From assembly GCA_029747015.1 (NCBI GenBank), contig JAKOGI010000003.1:1830001-1894000 (forward strand): a DNA stretch of 64,000 nucleotides. The letters run 5' to 3'. The notes below the pieces were generated by a model. It saw nothing but the letters and a program-made list of their open reading frames with translations. It did no database searches and had not been told where the DNA came from. The stretch is from Carnegiea gigantea. Taxonomy: Eukaryota > Streptophyta > Magnoliopsida > Caryophyllales > Cactaceae. Position numbers and translations under genes: made by a program. Below are positions 24,290 to 35,542 of the stretch, in pieces (position 1 is the stretch's first letter; each line of letters starts with the position of its first letter).

Positions 24290-27200
24290 TTAGTCCAAGA
24301 TCTTTTCGCCTGTCGAGAAGAGGTTCCAGACCACAGTTCCAACTAAATACAGCCCAACTGAAACCTCAAAGACGTTGTCCCAAGAACCTAAGAATAATCA
24401 AGACATTAGAAAATTGCAAACAATTTGATCATGACCATCAAATTAGACCAATAGAACATGAATCAAGTCTCAGCCAATGAGGCCTTTCAAGTGGAGGAGA
24501 ATTAGCGAAGTTCACTGCTTCTTGAGTTAACAATGATCAAGTTTTGCATCTCAAATTACTTTGAGCAGCCATTGGTCATATTGTGCACCCCAAGGTTCTC
24601 ACAAGTAAGTCTTATACGGTTATACCCCCCTCTGTCCCGAAAAGTTATTCACCTAAGGTATAGGCCCGCATTTTGTAAGCGAGACAGTGGATGGAGAAGC
24701 TAAGAAGGACATACTCTGTGAAAATGGTTGTAACATGCCATGTCAATATGTTTAAATAATGTTCGAATGCAGGAACTAATGTCGATTTCAGAAAAACCAT
24801 CCATGGACGTAAGCTCAAGACAGCCACAATGAAGTCCCAAGATTTAGAGCCCATCACTAGATTACAGTAAGGAAGTGTGTGACGCAGGTAGCTGAGCCCA
24901 TTATCAGAAAGCAAACAATAGAATGAGCTCTAACCGTGATGCAATATGTAGCCAGTTGCTGCTGTTCCCAGGACACCCGCCAGCACTCCGGCAGTGTTTG
25001 AAAGGCCTAACAGAACTCCCTGGGGACAGTTCCAAAATCAAGCACGAAACATAAATTATTATAAACAATGTCACCAATTTGAAGGTCAAAAGGACATTCT
25101 CCCTACTTTCAGCAACATCAGTTTATTCTAATTTTAGAGCCCTTTGAAAATAGAATTTGAACGAAAATCAGGTATTACTAACAGAGTATCGTGGGGCTAT
25201 ATCTTGGTGATTTGAATAAAGTCCGGATTGTGAGAATGCATCAGTTCCCTGTTAAGATATACCATGAAGAAATAAACATTGGTTACATTAATCGTCTAGA
25301 TAAATGGTTCATGCATGGAAATTAAATTAAAACAAATCACCATCTGCCTCATTTGTTGGAACATTACGTAATACTCAAAAAAATAAAATTATAGTGGCTT
25401 GTCAAAGTGAAGGATCATATAAAAAATCTATCTTGAAGGAAGAAATGGCTCCCATAAGATCATTTGAGGGGCAGCCCGGAAAAAAAAGGGGGGGGGGGGG
25501 GAGACGAACCTGGCTGCATGCCATGCACAGAACAGCCATAGCAGGGGAGTCAATGTGGCTCAGCTGAGTCAGGAAAAAAGCAGGACCCAGGAACCCAACT
25601 GTTTGCATAATCTGCAAAAGAAACCAAATAGCCATCCTCAATTATGAAAGCTTTGGTCTGGTCATTGAATCGTTGGAACAATTACTTAATGAACAGAGAC
25701 AAAGCAAATTCCTCCATGCCACAAGAAATTGTATCACTGCATAAAGAACTTGACATTGGTGAAACTTGAGAAACCAAAGTTCACTCCTAGAACACCTGTT
25801 CAATCACGCAAGTAGACTTTATGTTCTTGCAGTCTCAAAGAATGAACAGTACCTTCCGAACTGTAGTCACAGAGAAACCTTTGCTCACAAGCGTGTCTGC
25901 AATCCAACCACCAAGGTTAGCAGAAAATGCCATTGTGAGCCAAGGCAGAACACTAAACATTCCTGATTCTGTGAGGTTAAATTTCAACACCTGTTGCAAA
26001 ATTCGTAATTCAAAGAACTGTTAGTCTACTCTATTTTAAATAAAACGCTAAGAAATCATTACAACAGATGTCAATCTTGTTTAAATTATTATTCCTGATC
26101 CTCATCAAAATTTTTAAACGATACAAGAGGAGAACAAGAGGAAAAGAAGAATACGGCATATTAATATGCCTCGTAAGCCTTCAACCATAACATATAAGGA
26201 TGCGAAAGTGATGCGACAAAAACCATGGTAGTACATGCCATGTAGTTTAGAGAAGCCAAAATATACTTAATAGACAAACATATACATGTTATAAGATGGA
26301 AAGACCGGTGAGAGCAGCACTCCCTCTTTTTTTTTTGGTTGGGGGGGGGGGGGGAATGGTATCGGACATCCCATAATGTAGCCTAGTTGTGAGATTCTAA
26401 TTTAAGCAAACACAACAATGCTTTTCTGATCCTATTGGTTTCAATACCTGACTACTGCATCCAACAGTACTGTTAGGATTAATATCAAAGTAACAGTATA
26501 GCGGAAGCAATAGGATGAATTAGAAATTCAGAAATCAAGTGAATAACAGAAAACAGAAATAAGAAGACAAGAGATTTAACGTGGAAAACCCAAATCGGGA
26601 AAAAACCACGGACGGCGACAGCACCAGAACAATTCACTATGAGCAGGAAGAATACAACACGATCACAATCACCACAGTGATTTGATCTAAGAGCAGAATT
26701 ACAACCTCTCTATTGTAATCTCTCACAAAGTACTTCTACCTCTCAATGTATGTATGAGTACTGGAGATATGGAGTTATTTAGATCCTAGGCTTGACCCCC
26801 TTTATATAGGGTCTAAACAGTAGGGGTTTTCCCTTTAAAGTAGAACCCTAGCCGCCAGGAGGAATCCCCCTCGGAGACAGAAACCCTAGCCGCCATCCGA
26901 AAGAGGCGGCGAAAAGACACGTGGCACGACCGTGCCACGTGGCACGGTCACCCCGTGCCGCATGGCACGGTCGTGCCACATGGCACGGCACCCCCGTGCC
27001 AATTTTCTGCCTCCCTCGGCTTGGTGCTCCTTCGTCGTGGCACGCCCGTGTTCGCGCAGCGTCGTCCCACCGTGCCGGTACTCGAATTTTGGGCCATAAA
27101 ACCCAACAATCTCCACCTTGGACCAAAATCTTCAATGTTCAACTTTCCGTCGCCGTCGTCTCACCCCAAAGGGTGATGCCCCCTATAGGGCTATGCCCCG

Positions 27201-30200
27201 CAGGGCCCTCAAAAACTGCGAATGCCAACTAAGTCCAAGCAATGCTTGAACTTAGCTCTGGGAGATGACTTATATGAACTTTCCTTCATATAACCTGTCA
27301 CAGTAGATGCCTGCAAGACATAGAGGCCTCCTTGCCTCAAACCCTTCAACAGAATCCTACTGCCCTTTGAGACCTTCAGAACTCCACCTTCAGCTGAATA
27401 TTTGCACCCTTTGGATTCAAGGGTGCCCAGCGAGATGAGGTTACGCTTCAAGTCAGGAACATGACGAACATTCGATAAAGTCCTGACAACACCATCATGG
27501 GTCTTGATTTTAACAGTACCGACTCCAGTTACATTACATTGGGCGTTATTGCCCATGTGAACAACAGTTGAGTCAACTGGATCATATGTTGAAAACCAAT
27601 CCTTGTGAGGACACATATGATAGGTACACCCAGAATCAAGAATCCAATCAGAATCACTCCCTCTTTCAGTAGAGGTAGCGAACAACACGTCACCATCAGA
27701 ATCAGATTCAGCAAATGAAACTTCAGCAGGCTCCTGAAGATTATCTTCCTCTTTCTCCTTCTTCTTTTGCAGTTTCCAGCAGTTAGCAATGATATGACCC
27801 AATTTACCACAGTAATTGCAGGTCTTACCAGCATGAGGATTTTTAGACTTAGAACGGTTCTTACTCCTATTACTGTTCCCCTTTTCAATTGTTGTACCCC
27901 TTACTGCTAATCCCTCAGCAGAATCAGTATGAATGTCAAGATCAAACTTCTCCTTAGACAACAGGTTTGACTTAACATCTTCAAACGATATAGTATTAGA
28001 ATTACTATATAGCATAATCTCCTTAAAGTGTTTATAAGAAGGGGGTAGAGACACAACAAGCAGAATGGCCTTATCCTCATCCTCAATTTTAACATCCAAA
28101 CTCTCCAAATCTACTAGAATAGAATTAAATTCATTCAAGTGTTTTTGGACAGGAGTACCTTCAGCCATATGAAAGGTGTACAACCTTTCCTTCAAACGGA
28201 TCTTGTTGGCGAGACTCTTCGTCATGTAGAGTTCCTCCAGCCGAGCCCAAAGATCCACCGCAGTTGTCTTATCAAGCACCTCTCGCAGGACATGTGGTGC
28301 CAAGCACAACTGTATGGCTGAAACCGCCTTCAACTCCAGTTCCTCCCATTCGTCCTCCGTCAACAACCCACGTCTCTTCTTTACATCTTCAGCCCACTGT
28401 TCTTCTGTCATCTTATCAGGTTTCACGTGAGGTCCCTTCAGAACCTTCCACAACCCGTGCTGAATGAGAACTGCTCTCATCTGCACCTTCCAGAGATTAA
28501 AACTAATCTCCCCATCGAATTTCTGAATATCTACCCTCATGATAGAAGACATCCTATAACCAAAGCTCTGATACCACTTGTTAGGATTAATATCAAAGTA
28601 ACAGTATAGCGGAAGCAATAGGATGAATTAGAAATTCAGAAATCAAGTGAATAACAGAAAACAGAAATAAGAAGACAAGAGATTTAACGTGGAAAACCCA
28701 AATCGGGAAAAACCACGGACGACGACAGCACCAGAACAATTCACTATGAGCAGGAAGAATACAACACGATCACAATCACCACAGTGATTTGATCTAAGAG
28801 CAGAATTACAACCTCTCTATTGTAATCTCTCACAAAGTACTTCTACCTCTCAATGTATGTATGAGTACCGGAGATATGGAGTTATTTAGATTCTAGGCTT
28901 GACCCCCTTTATATAGGGTCTAAACAGTAGGGGTTTTCCCTTTAAAGTAGAACCCTGGCTGCCAGGAGGAATCCCCCTCGGAGACAGAAACCCTAGCCGC
29001 CATCCGAAAGAGGCGGCGAACAGACACGTGGCACGGTCACCCAGTGCCACATGGCACGGCACCCCCGTGCCAATTTTCTGCCTCCCTCGGCTTGGTGCTC
29101 CTTCGTCGTGGCACGTCCGTGTTCGCGCAGCGTCGTCCCACCGTGCCGGTACTCGAATTTTGGGCCATAAAACCCAACAAGTACTATACCAGTAATCATA
29201 TCTCCATAATAGATAGAACTTTTGAGCTCCTACAACTTCTAAGCTCATGAATATATTAGTTCATATTCATAGGAATATATTATAGTAAACATCATTGGTT
29301 AGAAGGGATCAGCGGATTTTGTGATACTATTTCATTCATGGAATTAGAAGAATTCAAGGACATGAGCCTTAGACAGAGGACTTCGCCCATAGTAACAAGA
29401 ATCAAAGACAAACTATATTGGAAACACATGATAGAATTTAGAAGGCTCACCTGGTGATAATATGTTGGCATCCATGTCAGTAAGATAAATGTTCCCCAAT
29501 TATGACAGAAGTGGCAGACAATTAGCGCCCAGACAGGACGTTTTGACAGGATTGAACGCCATGGTATGCTTTTGACGGGTTCCCTGGATGAGCTGCAGCT
29601 GCGGAGAATTAACCTCTTCTCTGCAGGCCGTAGTTCAGGATCTTCAACTGGTGAGCTACATGCCTGAGTAATGGAAACATGAGTAAAAGCAGAGCCAACT
29701 AGCAAATTCAACCACGAAAAATACCAAGAACCAAGGAGTCCTATACAAGGAGGGAAAAAAATTACAGTGATAAGAAGAAAAACAGTCACACCTTATTCAG
29801 CCACACTGCAAACCAAACTGTTCCTAAAGAACCAAAGGAGTAAAACACAGACGCCCAGCCAAAATTATGGATCAGCATCGGAGAAAATGCCAAGCCGGTT
29901 ACAGATCCAAGGTACATTCCACTATAAACAAGTGCCAATGATCTACTTCTTTCAGACACCGGAACCCATTTTGAAAGAATGTTATTCATGGCAGGCATGG
30001 CAACTCCCTGGCATGTAACAGAGGAAACAGAACATGCCAGTATAGGCGAGAATATGTCAGGTAGACATAAAAAAATTCACATAGGTGAGGATGATTTTGT
30101 ACTTTCTTTCAAAGTAACTAATACAGAACAGAGAACACATACCTCACCAATCCCCATAAAAGCACGGACAACCAGCAAGAAAGGCAACCCAAGCTTAGCA

Positions 30201-31888
30201 GCAATGGGAGTTAGAGCTGTAGCAATAGACCACCAAACTACACCAAACCCAAGAACGGCTTTTCCGCCGATGGTGTCTGCCCATATACCTCCTGCAACCT
30301 GCAAGTGATGTGAGCAGGTAGGTGGTCACTGTTCAGTTACAATAGTACACACTACAAACTAATAGTTGCATCATGCCAAACTGCATCAAAACCCAGAACT
30401 ATGGATCAAATATGCAGCTGGAATAAACACTGAAACCTAGGGAAAATGGTGCCTCACCTGAGTAAGAAGATAACCCCAGAAGAAAGATGACTGTATCAAA
30501 CCAACCGTGGTTGGATTCCAGCCGTACTCAGCAGACATGGGAAGTATAGCGATGCTCATGTTGACCTGCCAACAAATATCTATTCAAAACTACTTACTAC
30601 TCAAACACAACTTATTGCACTGGAATGTATATCAGAAACTAATGCTTGTTGCATTATCCTGTTAGACAAACAAGGTTGAACAAGAACACAGGCCATCTGC
30701 TATGTAAACTACAAGAACCCCACTGACCACACCATCAATCTAAGCTATCCTTTACATTTAGAAAAAGGTAAGAAAGAGTTCAGATTTCGATTTTTGCTAT
30801 GAGCAATCCAAGAGAATCTAGACATGATACTATAACAAACTGTGAAATATTGTTGCAGATTAAAATACTGCTAGCGGCTGACAGGGCTTAGTCATGATAA
30901 AATAGTCATCAGGTCAACTTGACATTTCCCTTGTGACAAGAACTGAAGGTTAAGATAATTAGGAGACTATACATTTTCCATCTCGAAACCAAACACAAAC
31001 TATTACGTTCTCCCGGGAGTAGATGCTCCCAATGCCACGAACATATTTATTTTTTCAACCATGTATTTGTCATGTATTAGACTTCGAATATATGTTCTGC
31101 TCAAGTGGCCTATAGGAGTATGTGCTTCCGGGAGCATGATAATCACTCATGCATTTTAATCTTCACATACAGTCCAGAAGTTAAACATCAGCATTATAAA
31201 CGAACCATTGCTCTTAAACAAATGTACAAAGCTTATTACTTAGCATGATGAACAAAATACAAAACCACAGACCAGTAGTCAACATTATGCAAAAAATGGA
31301 ATTTGAACAAATCAAACTCAAAGTAGGTGCAAATTGGACAACAATTAGCCGCTTCTTTCAAATTCATCTTCGACGAGTGATTAACTTCTCCTCATCTGAT
31401 ACTCATTGACACCATAATCAAATTACCAAACAAATAACAACAAAAAAACCTACATTCTTTCTTTTGTTACATAGAAAAATAGAAATTAACAAAAAGCTTA
31501 CTCGATCCATGTTGCAGAGGAGAAAAGCGGAGGTACACAAGATCACAATAACCCATCGTTTCGGGAACTCTTCCCACCACGGCGCTACGACCTCATCTTC
31601 CAAAACGGCATCTTCAAACACGCCTTTGAACGTGTACAACTGAGCTAAGGGCTTAGGCTTCCCGCCAGCCCAAACTTTACCGACGTTTTCTCTCCGCCTT
31701 CGTCGTATCACCTCCGAAGCGTTTCGTAATTCCGCCGGCGTCGAAACGCGAAGGACCTGCGGCCGGTAGAATTCCGGCGAGAACAGTCGGAATCGAGATC
31801 GCCGGCATTTAGGTTCTGGAAGCTTCGGGATGGTTGAAGTGGAGGAGAGAGAAAGAGAATTAGAGATTAGAAATCCTTCGGCGTTCAT
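24290..31888 (-). CDS. PHT4;4: PHT4;4-type plastid anion/ascorbate transporter (ten exons)
   Basis: Encodes 522 aa of the major facilitator superfamily, closest in motifs to Arabidopsis PHT4;4 (ANTR2), a chloroplast-envelope protein reported to carry ascorbate and phosphate. Exons, all GT-AG and in phase: 31502..31888, 30458..30565, 30143..30298, 29792..30007, 29451..29663, 25853..25990, 25510..25611, 25183..25248, 24935..25019, 24290..24387. Residues 1 to about 85 are Ser/Arg-rich like a transit peptide. Then WWEEFPKRWVIVILC starts the first helix; GGIWADTIGGK (168-178) is the MFS loop 2-3 motif. MPAMNNILSKW, FCHNWGTFILLTWMPTYY and GTDAFSQSGLYSNHQDIAPRYSG follow, ending NLFSTGEKILD. Intron 5 (25991..29450, 3.46 kb) is enlarged by an LTR element in the same orientation. 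A G-box lies about 170 bp upstream. All ten exons are intact, so the gene is probably functional. Confidence 0.95.
26919..27000. repeat. GC-rich palindromic repeats within the LTR
   Basis: Several imperfect copies of GTGGCACG and GGCACGGTCGTGCC are packed together and can fold on each other. The other LTR has a shortened version (about 29025..29075), which accounts for the ~37-bp length difference. Replication slippage at the palindromes is the simplest cause. Confidence 0.75.
27162..27206. repeat. Three consecutive short palindromes at the 3' end of the TR-GAG interior
   Basis: CACCC-CAAA-GGGTG (27162..27175), CCCTATAGGG (27181..27190) and GCCCCGCAGGGC (27195..27206) follow one another between the gag stop codon and the polypurine tract. 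They could form RNA stem-loops in the transcript. Confidence 0.6.
27209..28552 (-). CDS. Intact gag-protease polyprotein of the TR-GAG
   Basis: A 447-aa frame from the ATG at 28552. Residues about 10-210 are the copia gag (UBN2-type) fold; a zinc knuckle CNYCGKLGHIIANC (CX2CX4HX4C) is at 245-258; an aspartic protease motif LDSGCTYHMCP is at 305-315; the start of a GAG-pre-integrase region (RHVPDLKRNLISLGTLES) follows near 363. The last residues (about 431-447, RAKFKHCLDLVG...) match the extreme C-terminus of copia pol, seen in the relative at 54957, so an internal deletion seems to have joined gag-protease to the pol tail in frame. No stops or frameshifts. The frame continues upstream of the chosen start across the primer site; MSSIM is preferred because it fits gag starts. 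Confidence 0.9.
   Translation of the reverse strand: MSSIMRVDIQKFDGEISFNLWKVQMRAVLIQHGLWKVLKGPHVKPDKMTEEQWAEDVKKRRGLLTEDEWEELELKAVSAIQLCLAPHVLREVLDKTTAVDLWARLEELYMTKSLANKIRLKERLYTFHMAEGTPVQKHLNEFNSILVDLESLDVKIEDEDKAILLVVSLPPSYKHFKEIMLYSNSNTISFEDVKSNLLSKEKFDLDIHTDSAEGLAVRGTTIEKGNSNRSKNRSKSKNPHAGKTCNYCGKLGHIIANCWKLQKKKEKEEDNLQEPAEVSFAESDSDGDVLFATSTERGSDSDWILDSGCTYHMCPHKDWFSTYDPVDSTVVHMGNNAQCNVTGVGTVKIKTHDGVVRTLSNVRHVPDLKRNLISLGTLESKGCKYSAEGGVLKVSKGSRILLKGLRQGGLYVLQASTVTGYMKESSYKSSPRAKFKHCLDLVGIRSF
31008..31140. repeat. Small inverted-repeat element in intron 1 of the transporter gene
   Basis: CTCCCGGGAG at the left and GCTTCCGGGAGC at the right bracket about 110 bp of AT-rich DNA in near-inverted arrangement, like a small MITE. 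No target duplication could be fixed. Confidence 0.35.
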
Positions 31889-32058
31889 CTGAGCGCTAGA
31901 AGTTGTTCTTCAGAATGTGCGTGAGGGTGGGTGCTCTGCTTCTCCTCTCCCCCTGTGACTGTGAGATGAGAGTTTTCTGTTTTGTTTTTCTTTTTTTATT
32001 TTGCTTGTGTTGGCAGATTTTGGATATTTATTATATACCCCAGTGGTTACTGCGGCGA

Positions 32059-32064
32059 CACGTG
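32059..32064. promoter_or_regulatory. G-box upstream of PHT4;4
   Basis: CACGTG about 170 bp upstream of the transporter ATG. It suits the light-responsive expression reported for PHT4;4 in Arabidopsis; the functional link is inferred. Confidence 0.4.
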
Positions 32065-32095
32065 GGTTTAAAATAGATTGGATTTGGAGCGCCAA

Positions 32096-33890
32096 TGCAA
32101 GTCGTTATTAACGGTAACATGGATCTTTAGTAAAAGAAAAGAAGTATTTTGAATAATATTTATTATTTTGATCACGTCAATGTATTAATTAGTTTTAGGC
32201 TAAGAAACTCAACCACGCTATTTCCATTACTCATTGATACATTGCATAATAACGAAGACAATTACAGGAAAATTTGATATTGTATTAATGGTGCCTTCAC
32301 TATTGAAGAACTTGTTAGCTGAGTGAAGGAAAAATTGATAGTATTGTCTAAGTTGGATATTTTATCTCTATTTTAAAAAGATAAAGAGATTATATAAAGA
32401 AGGTAGAAATTAAATCTCATTTTATCGATATTTTAGAAACTCTCTCTCCTTTTTAGGCCAAGAAAAATCAAACAAACATTGTACAAGATGTTATTAAATT
32501 TACGCAAATTTTGCATGTCTAACTCTGAAGTTATGGGTGCAGTCATGTGAATGTCAGTTGTCTCATTTCGTAAAATTTTCAAAGTTACTAGCATTACTAA
32601 AAAACTAAGTTCAAGTCTTACTAGCATTAACCTTTCACCTTTGTGTTTCATTTGTATCATGGGTAGAACTATTCAGATGCAAGAGGTGTCAATACCAATA
32701 TTTTTTGGGGAAAAAAATAATGGTAGGATATTCTGATAAAAAAATAAAATGATATATGTAGCAATTAGTTTCCATGAGTTTGACAAAGAGTTGGCCAGTA
32801 GAATGGATGGTCGGTTATTGTGCTTTATCTGTATAGTGAAGGTCGCGTGTTTGAATCCTAGATGTTGCGCTCTGTATGTGTGTGTTTTTTATATTTTTTT
32901 TTAATTTTTGCCACTTCACTTGAATTTTTTAAGTTGGATATCGACACTCTCACTACCCCTCTTTCTCTCTCTAGGTTTTGCCCAAACAGCCAGACGCAGA
33001 ACCCCATCGCGGAATACCTATCTCTCCCTCCTCTCTCTGTCTTTCTCTGCTTGCCAGATGTTGTCACCGCCGCCCGGCTTGCCCGCCGCCACAAGTGGCC
33101 CCCAGATGGCGCCACCCGCCTTTGTGGTCTACTCGCCTCCTCTGGTCCCCTAATTCCAAATCTGAGATAAATCCAAAATCCCCAATTTTTGTTTTTAGTT
33201 TTGTTATTTTATAAATAATTATGTTTACTTTACTGATTTCAGTTACATTCATGTTAAATAATTGATTAACATAGTGATTTACTTATCATGAATTGAAAAA
33301 TGAAGATTTTTACTTAATTGTGTTTAATTTATTGACTTTGGTCAAATTTGTGTGTATTTATGTTGATGACAAATAATTAAACTATTAAAATTTATATTAT
33401 GTGTATAATTAATCTCAATACCCCTTATTTTGAATCCTTACTCTGCTTCTGATTTGCATGGAATTATTATTAAGTTGGGGGCCTATGTTTTGGATCTAAT
33501 GGAAAATAAATTCCAATTCATTATAGCACAAGATGGTAGGATGGCTAAAACTTATGGACTTCCCTTATGGAACGGACATCGGTTTCACAGCCATGGCCCA
33601 ATACAAAACTTTCTTTGAGTGACGTTGGAACGACCGAAACAACAAAGGAAGTGACCCCTTGGCCCTCGGGTAACAACTTAGGAATTAGGGTTGGTCAGTG
33701 GTAAGTTAGAAAAGCCAATCACAGAGACAAATACTTTCATTTACGCCTATCAGCATGTACTGCTGTGGGTGAATCTTTTCACATCTATCATCATCTTCTC
33801 GCATGAGCCTTGATTTAACAGTTAGCAACAACGACTTCTTTTGAGAATATAAATGTCAAGTATCATTACACATTTGTAAGCTACATATAA
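32096..33890. other. Intergenic region, no gene recognised
   Basis: AT-rich apart from a CT- and then GC-rich block at about 32960..33150. Frames open there on both strands are proline/serine-rich and low-complexity, without a domain. A block of similar composition occurs at about 62510..62860. Confidence 0.4.
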
Positions 33891-33893
33891 TAA

Positions 33894-34213
33894 GGGCATG
33901 TTCTTTTTGTTGAAAAATATAGGTTGATAAATAGGTAAAATTGATTGAGATTGATAAAAGTGGGTTGAAGTAGGTTTTTTTTTTTTTGGGGGGTTGAAAT
34001 GGGTTGACATTTGTTGAAGTTGGTGGAAGTTGGTTGAATTTTTTTATATGATGGGTAGAATTTGATTAAAATAGTAGAAAGGGGATTGAAGTCCGTTGAA
34101 GTCAGTTGAAATTGGTTGAAGTGGGTTGAAACTAGTATCATGAAGTGGGTTGATATAGATTGAAGTTGATTGAAATTGATAAATTTGAATTTACCACAAA
34201 AAAGAACAGGGCC
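33894..34213. mobile_element. Decamer-array MITE 1 (TAA-flanked)
   Basis: The ends are inverted: left GGGCATGTTCTTTTTG, right (minus strand) GGCCCTGTTCTTTTTTG, with TAA directly outside (33891..33893 and 34214..34216), as for PIF/Harbinger MITEs. The interior is dominated by plus-strand repeats of the type NNNGTTGAA; five are in exact 10-nt register at 34081..34130 and more follow at 34141..34190. Confidence 0.78.
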
Positions 34214-34717
34214 TAAGGATTTGAAAAAGAAACTTAAACAACAGCCATTCCTATTACATGGCATTCTTTGGGGACGAATTTCAACATTTGATATCATGAG
34301 TATTTTTTAATGAATTTATACATAGTTGGGTTCTTTCTTTCGTGGAAACTTGATGCAAGCAGGTTATTTCAGTATAATATTGTGAAGAAAACTTTGTTTG
34401 AAAATAATTAGAAATAAAGACAATGTGAATGATTGAGAATTTTTTGGGGGTAGGGGCAGACCTAGTGAATGGGTCATTTGATTTGATTTCTATTGGTACT
34501 AATTTCTAGTCAGGTTTTGTTTGGGTTAATAAGATTCAGTTCGATTTCGGTTTTGGTCTGATCATTTTGGGTTCGGGTTGATTTCAATCGGTTGATATTT
34601 GGGCCAAAAAGCCTATCTTACTAGTTGACTTTAAATTAACTATTTTAAATGTTGATTCGGGTCGTTCGATTAAGAAAATTTTTGTCAGGTCTAACTTTGC
34701 AAGGAGAGAGGGACGGA

Positions 34718-34819
34718 AGAAAGGGTTGTCAAAATGTGCGAGGGCCATTGAACTATTGCAAATAAGGATCATTATTTGCTATCGTTCAATGGCCCTCGCA
34801 CATTTTGACAACCCTTTCT
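34718..34819. repeat. Near-perfect 102-nt hairpin (miRNA-precursor-like or foldback)
   Basis: Two 36-nt arms (34718..34753 and 34784..34819) are perfectly complementary. The 30-nt apex contains a further 8-bp stem (GCAAATAA / TTATTTGC) after a symmetric 4x4 internal loop. The arm sequence includes GCGAGGGCCATTGAAC. Length and shape resemble a young plant MIRNA precursor, but no expression evidence is available and a small foldback element is also possible. Confidence 0.8.
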
Positions 34820-34845
34820 ATTGAAGTCATATTGGTCATTGGTGC

Positions 34846-35084
34846 GCCGATCTGCTTGTAGCAGATTGGCATTGGTGTTGTTGCTCCACCCTCCCCACCT
34901 AGGTTCGAATTTGGGGAGATGGGGACCTTCCTTTGCCAAATTATTGGAGAGGTAGGGGGTGTGTGGGTTTGGGCCTTGGGCCTTGGCAGCTTTGCTCCCC
35001 TTTCCCTGAGCTGGTTGGCATGTTGGGTTCTTTCCTAAGATAGGGAGCCTAATAAATAGTCTATATTTATCATTGTAAAAAAGA
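34846..35084 (+). mobile_element. Intact tRNA-type SINE, 239 bp
   Basis: Flanked by a 17-bp target duplication with one mismatch (34829..34845 and 35085..35101, starting ATATTGGT). Near the 5' end are pol III-like boxes: TGGCATTGGTG (A-box-like) and GGTTCGAAT (B box). The 3' end has a short A-rich tail. A second copy, split by another element, is at 45998..47438. Confidence 0.82.
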
Positions 35085-35542
35085 ATATTGGTAATTGGTG
35101 CATAGCACAGGAGAGACACAGCTGGCTGGAAAGATGTGCAGAGAGCAAGGGTCCAAAGGAAATTGTCAATTCCGGGCCATCCGTCCTATCACCAGTGATT
35201 CACGAGCCCAGAATCATGCGTTGCCCACTCATATCAGAATTAGCTCTTTAAAATTTCAGTGACAGTTTAAAGTGTATTTAAAATGTGTTTGAGATAACAA
35301 ATTTCTTTGAATGTTGTTTTAGCTGCTTATCATAAATTAGCATTTTCTTTTATCATTGTAGCTATGGATGCTAGTGACCATTTTCTTGTATTTGCCTTAC
35401 GAAATTTTTCTTGAGTTTTACCTACTAAATAATCGAAAAAGATCATACTATGCATGCTCTTCCCTCCATTTCATTCAAAAAAATTCAAGAAACCTTGTTA
35501 CTATAGAGCTAAGGACAATAACAACAACAACTATTAATATGA

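Larger units (their letters stand above)
26471..29179 (-). mobile_element. TR-GAG (gag-protease-only copia LTR element) in intron 5 of PHT4;4
   Basis: LTRs are 26471..27108 (638 bp) and 28579..29179 (601 bp), with AGTAC duplicated outside (26466..26470 and 29180..29184). The element reads on the minus strand: the primer-binding site TGGTATCAGAGC is at 28565..28576 beside the right LTR, and the purine tract AAGGTGGAGA lies beside the left LTR. The interior is 1470 bp with a single intact gag-protease frame, and no integrase, reverse transcriptase or RNase H. That layout matches the TR-GAG class of non-autonomous elements. The LTRs differ by about ten substitutions by eye plus one ~37-bp indel, so the insertion is young. 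It shares gag and LTR-end features with the element at 54359..61027. Confidence 0.93.

Noticed and set aside
24645..24914. SWD-like stretch that first looked like the last exon of PHT4;4
   Set aside because: The true last exon, with NLFSTGEKI and correct phase, is at 24290..24387; the stretch lies in intron 9.
26848..27235. Frames over the left LTR of the TR-GAG
   Set aside because: They follow the palindromic GGCACG repeats and are not coding.
32862..33170. Proline/serine-rich frames
   Set aside because: CT/GC-rich low-complexity sequence open on several frames and both strands; no domain.
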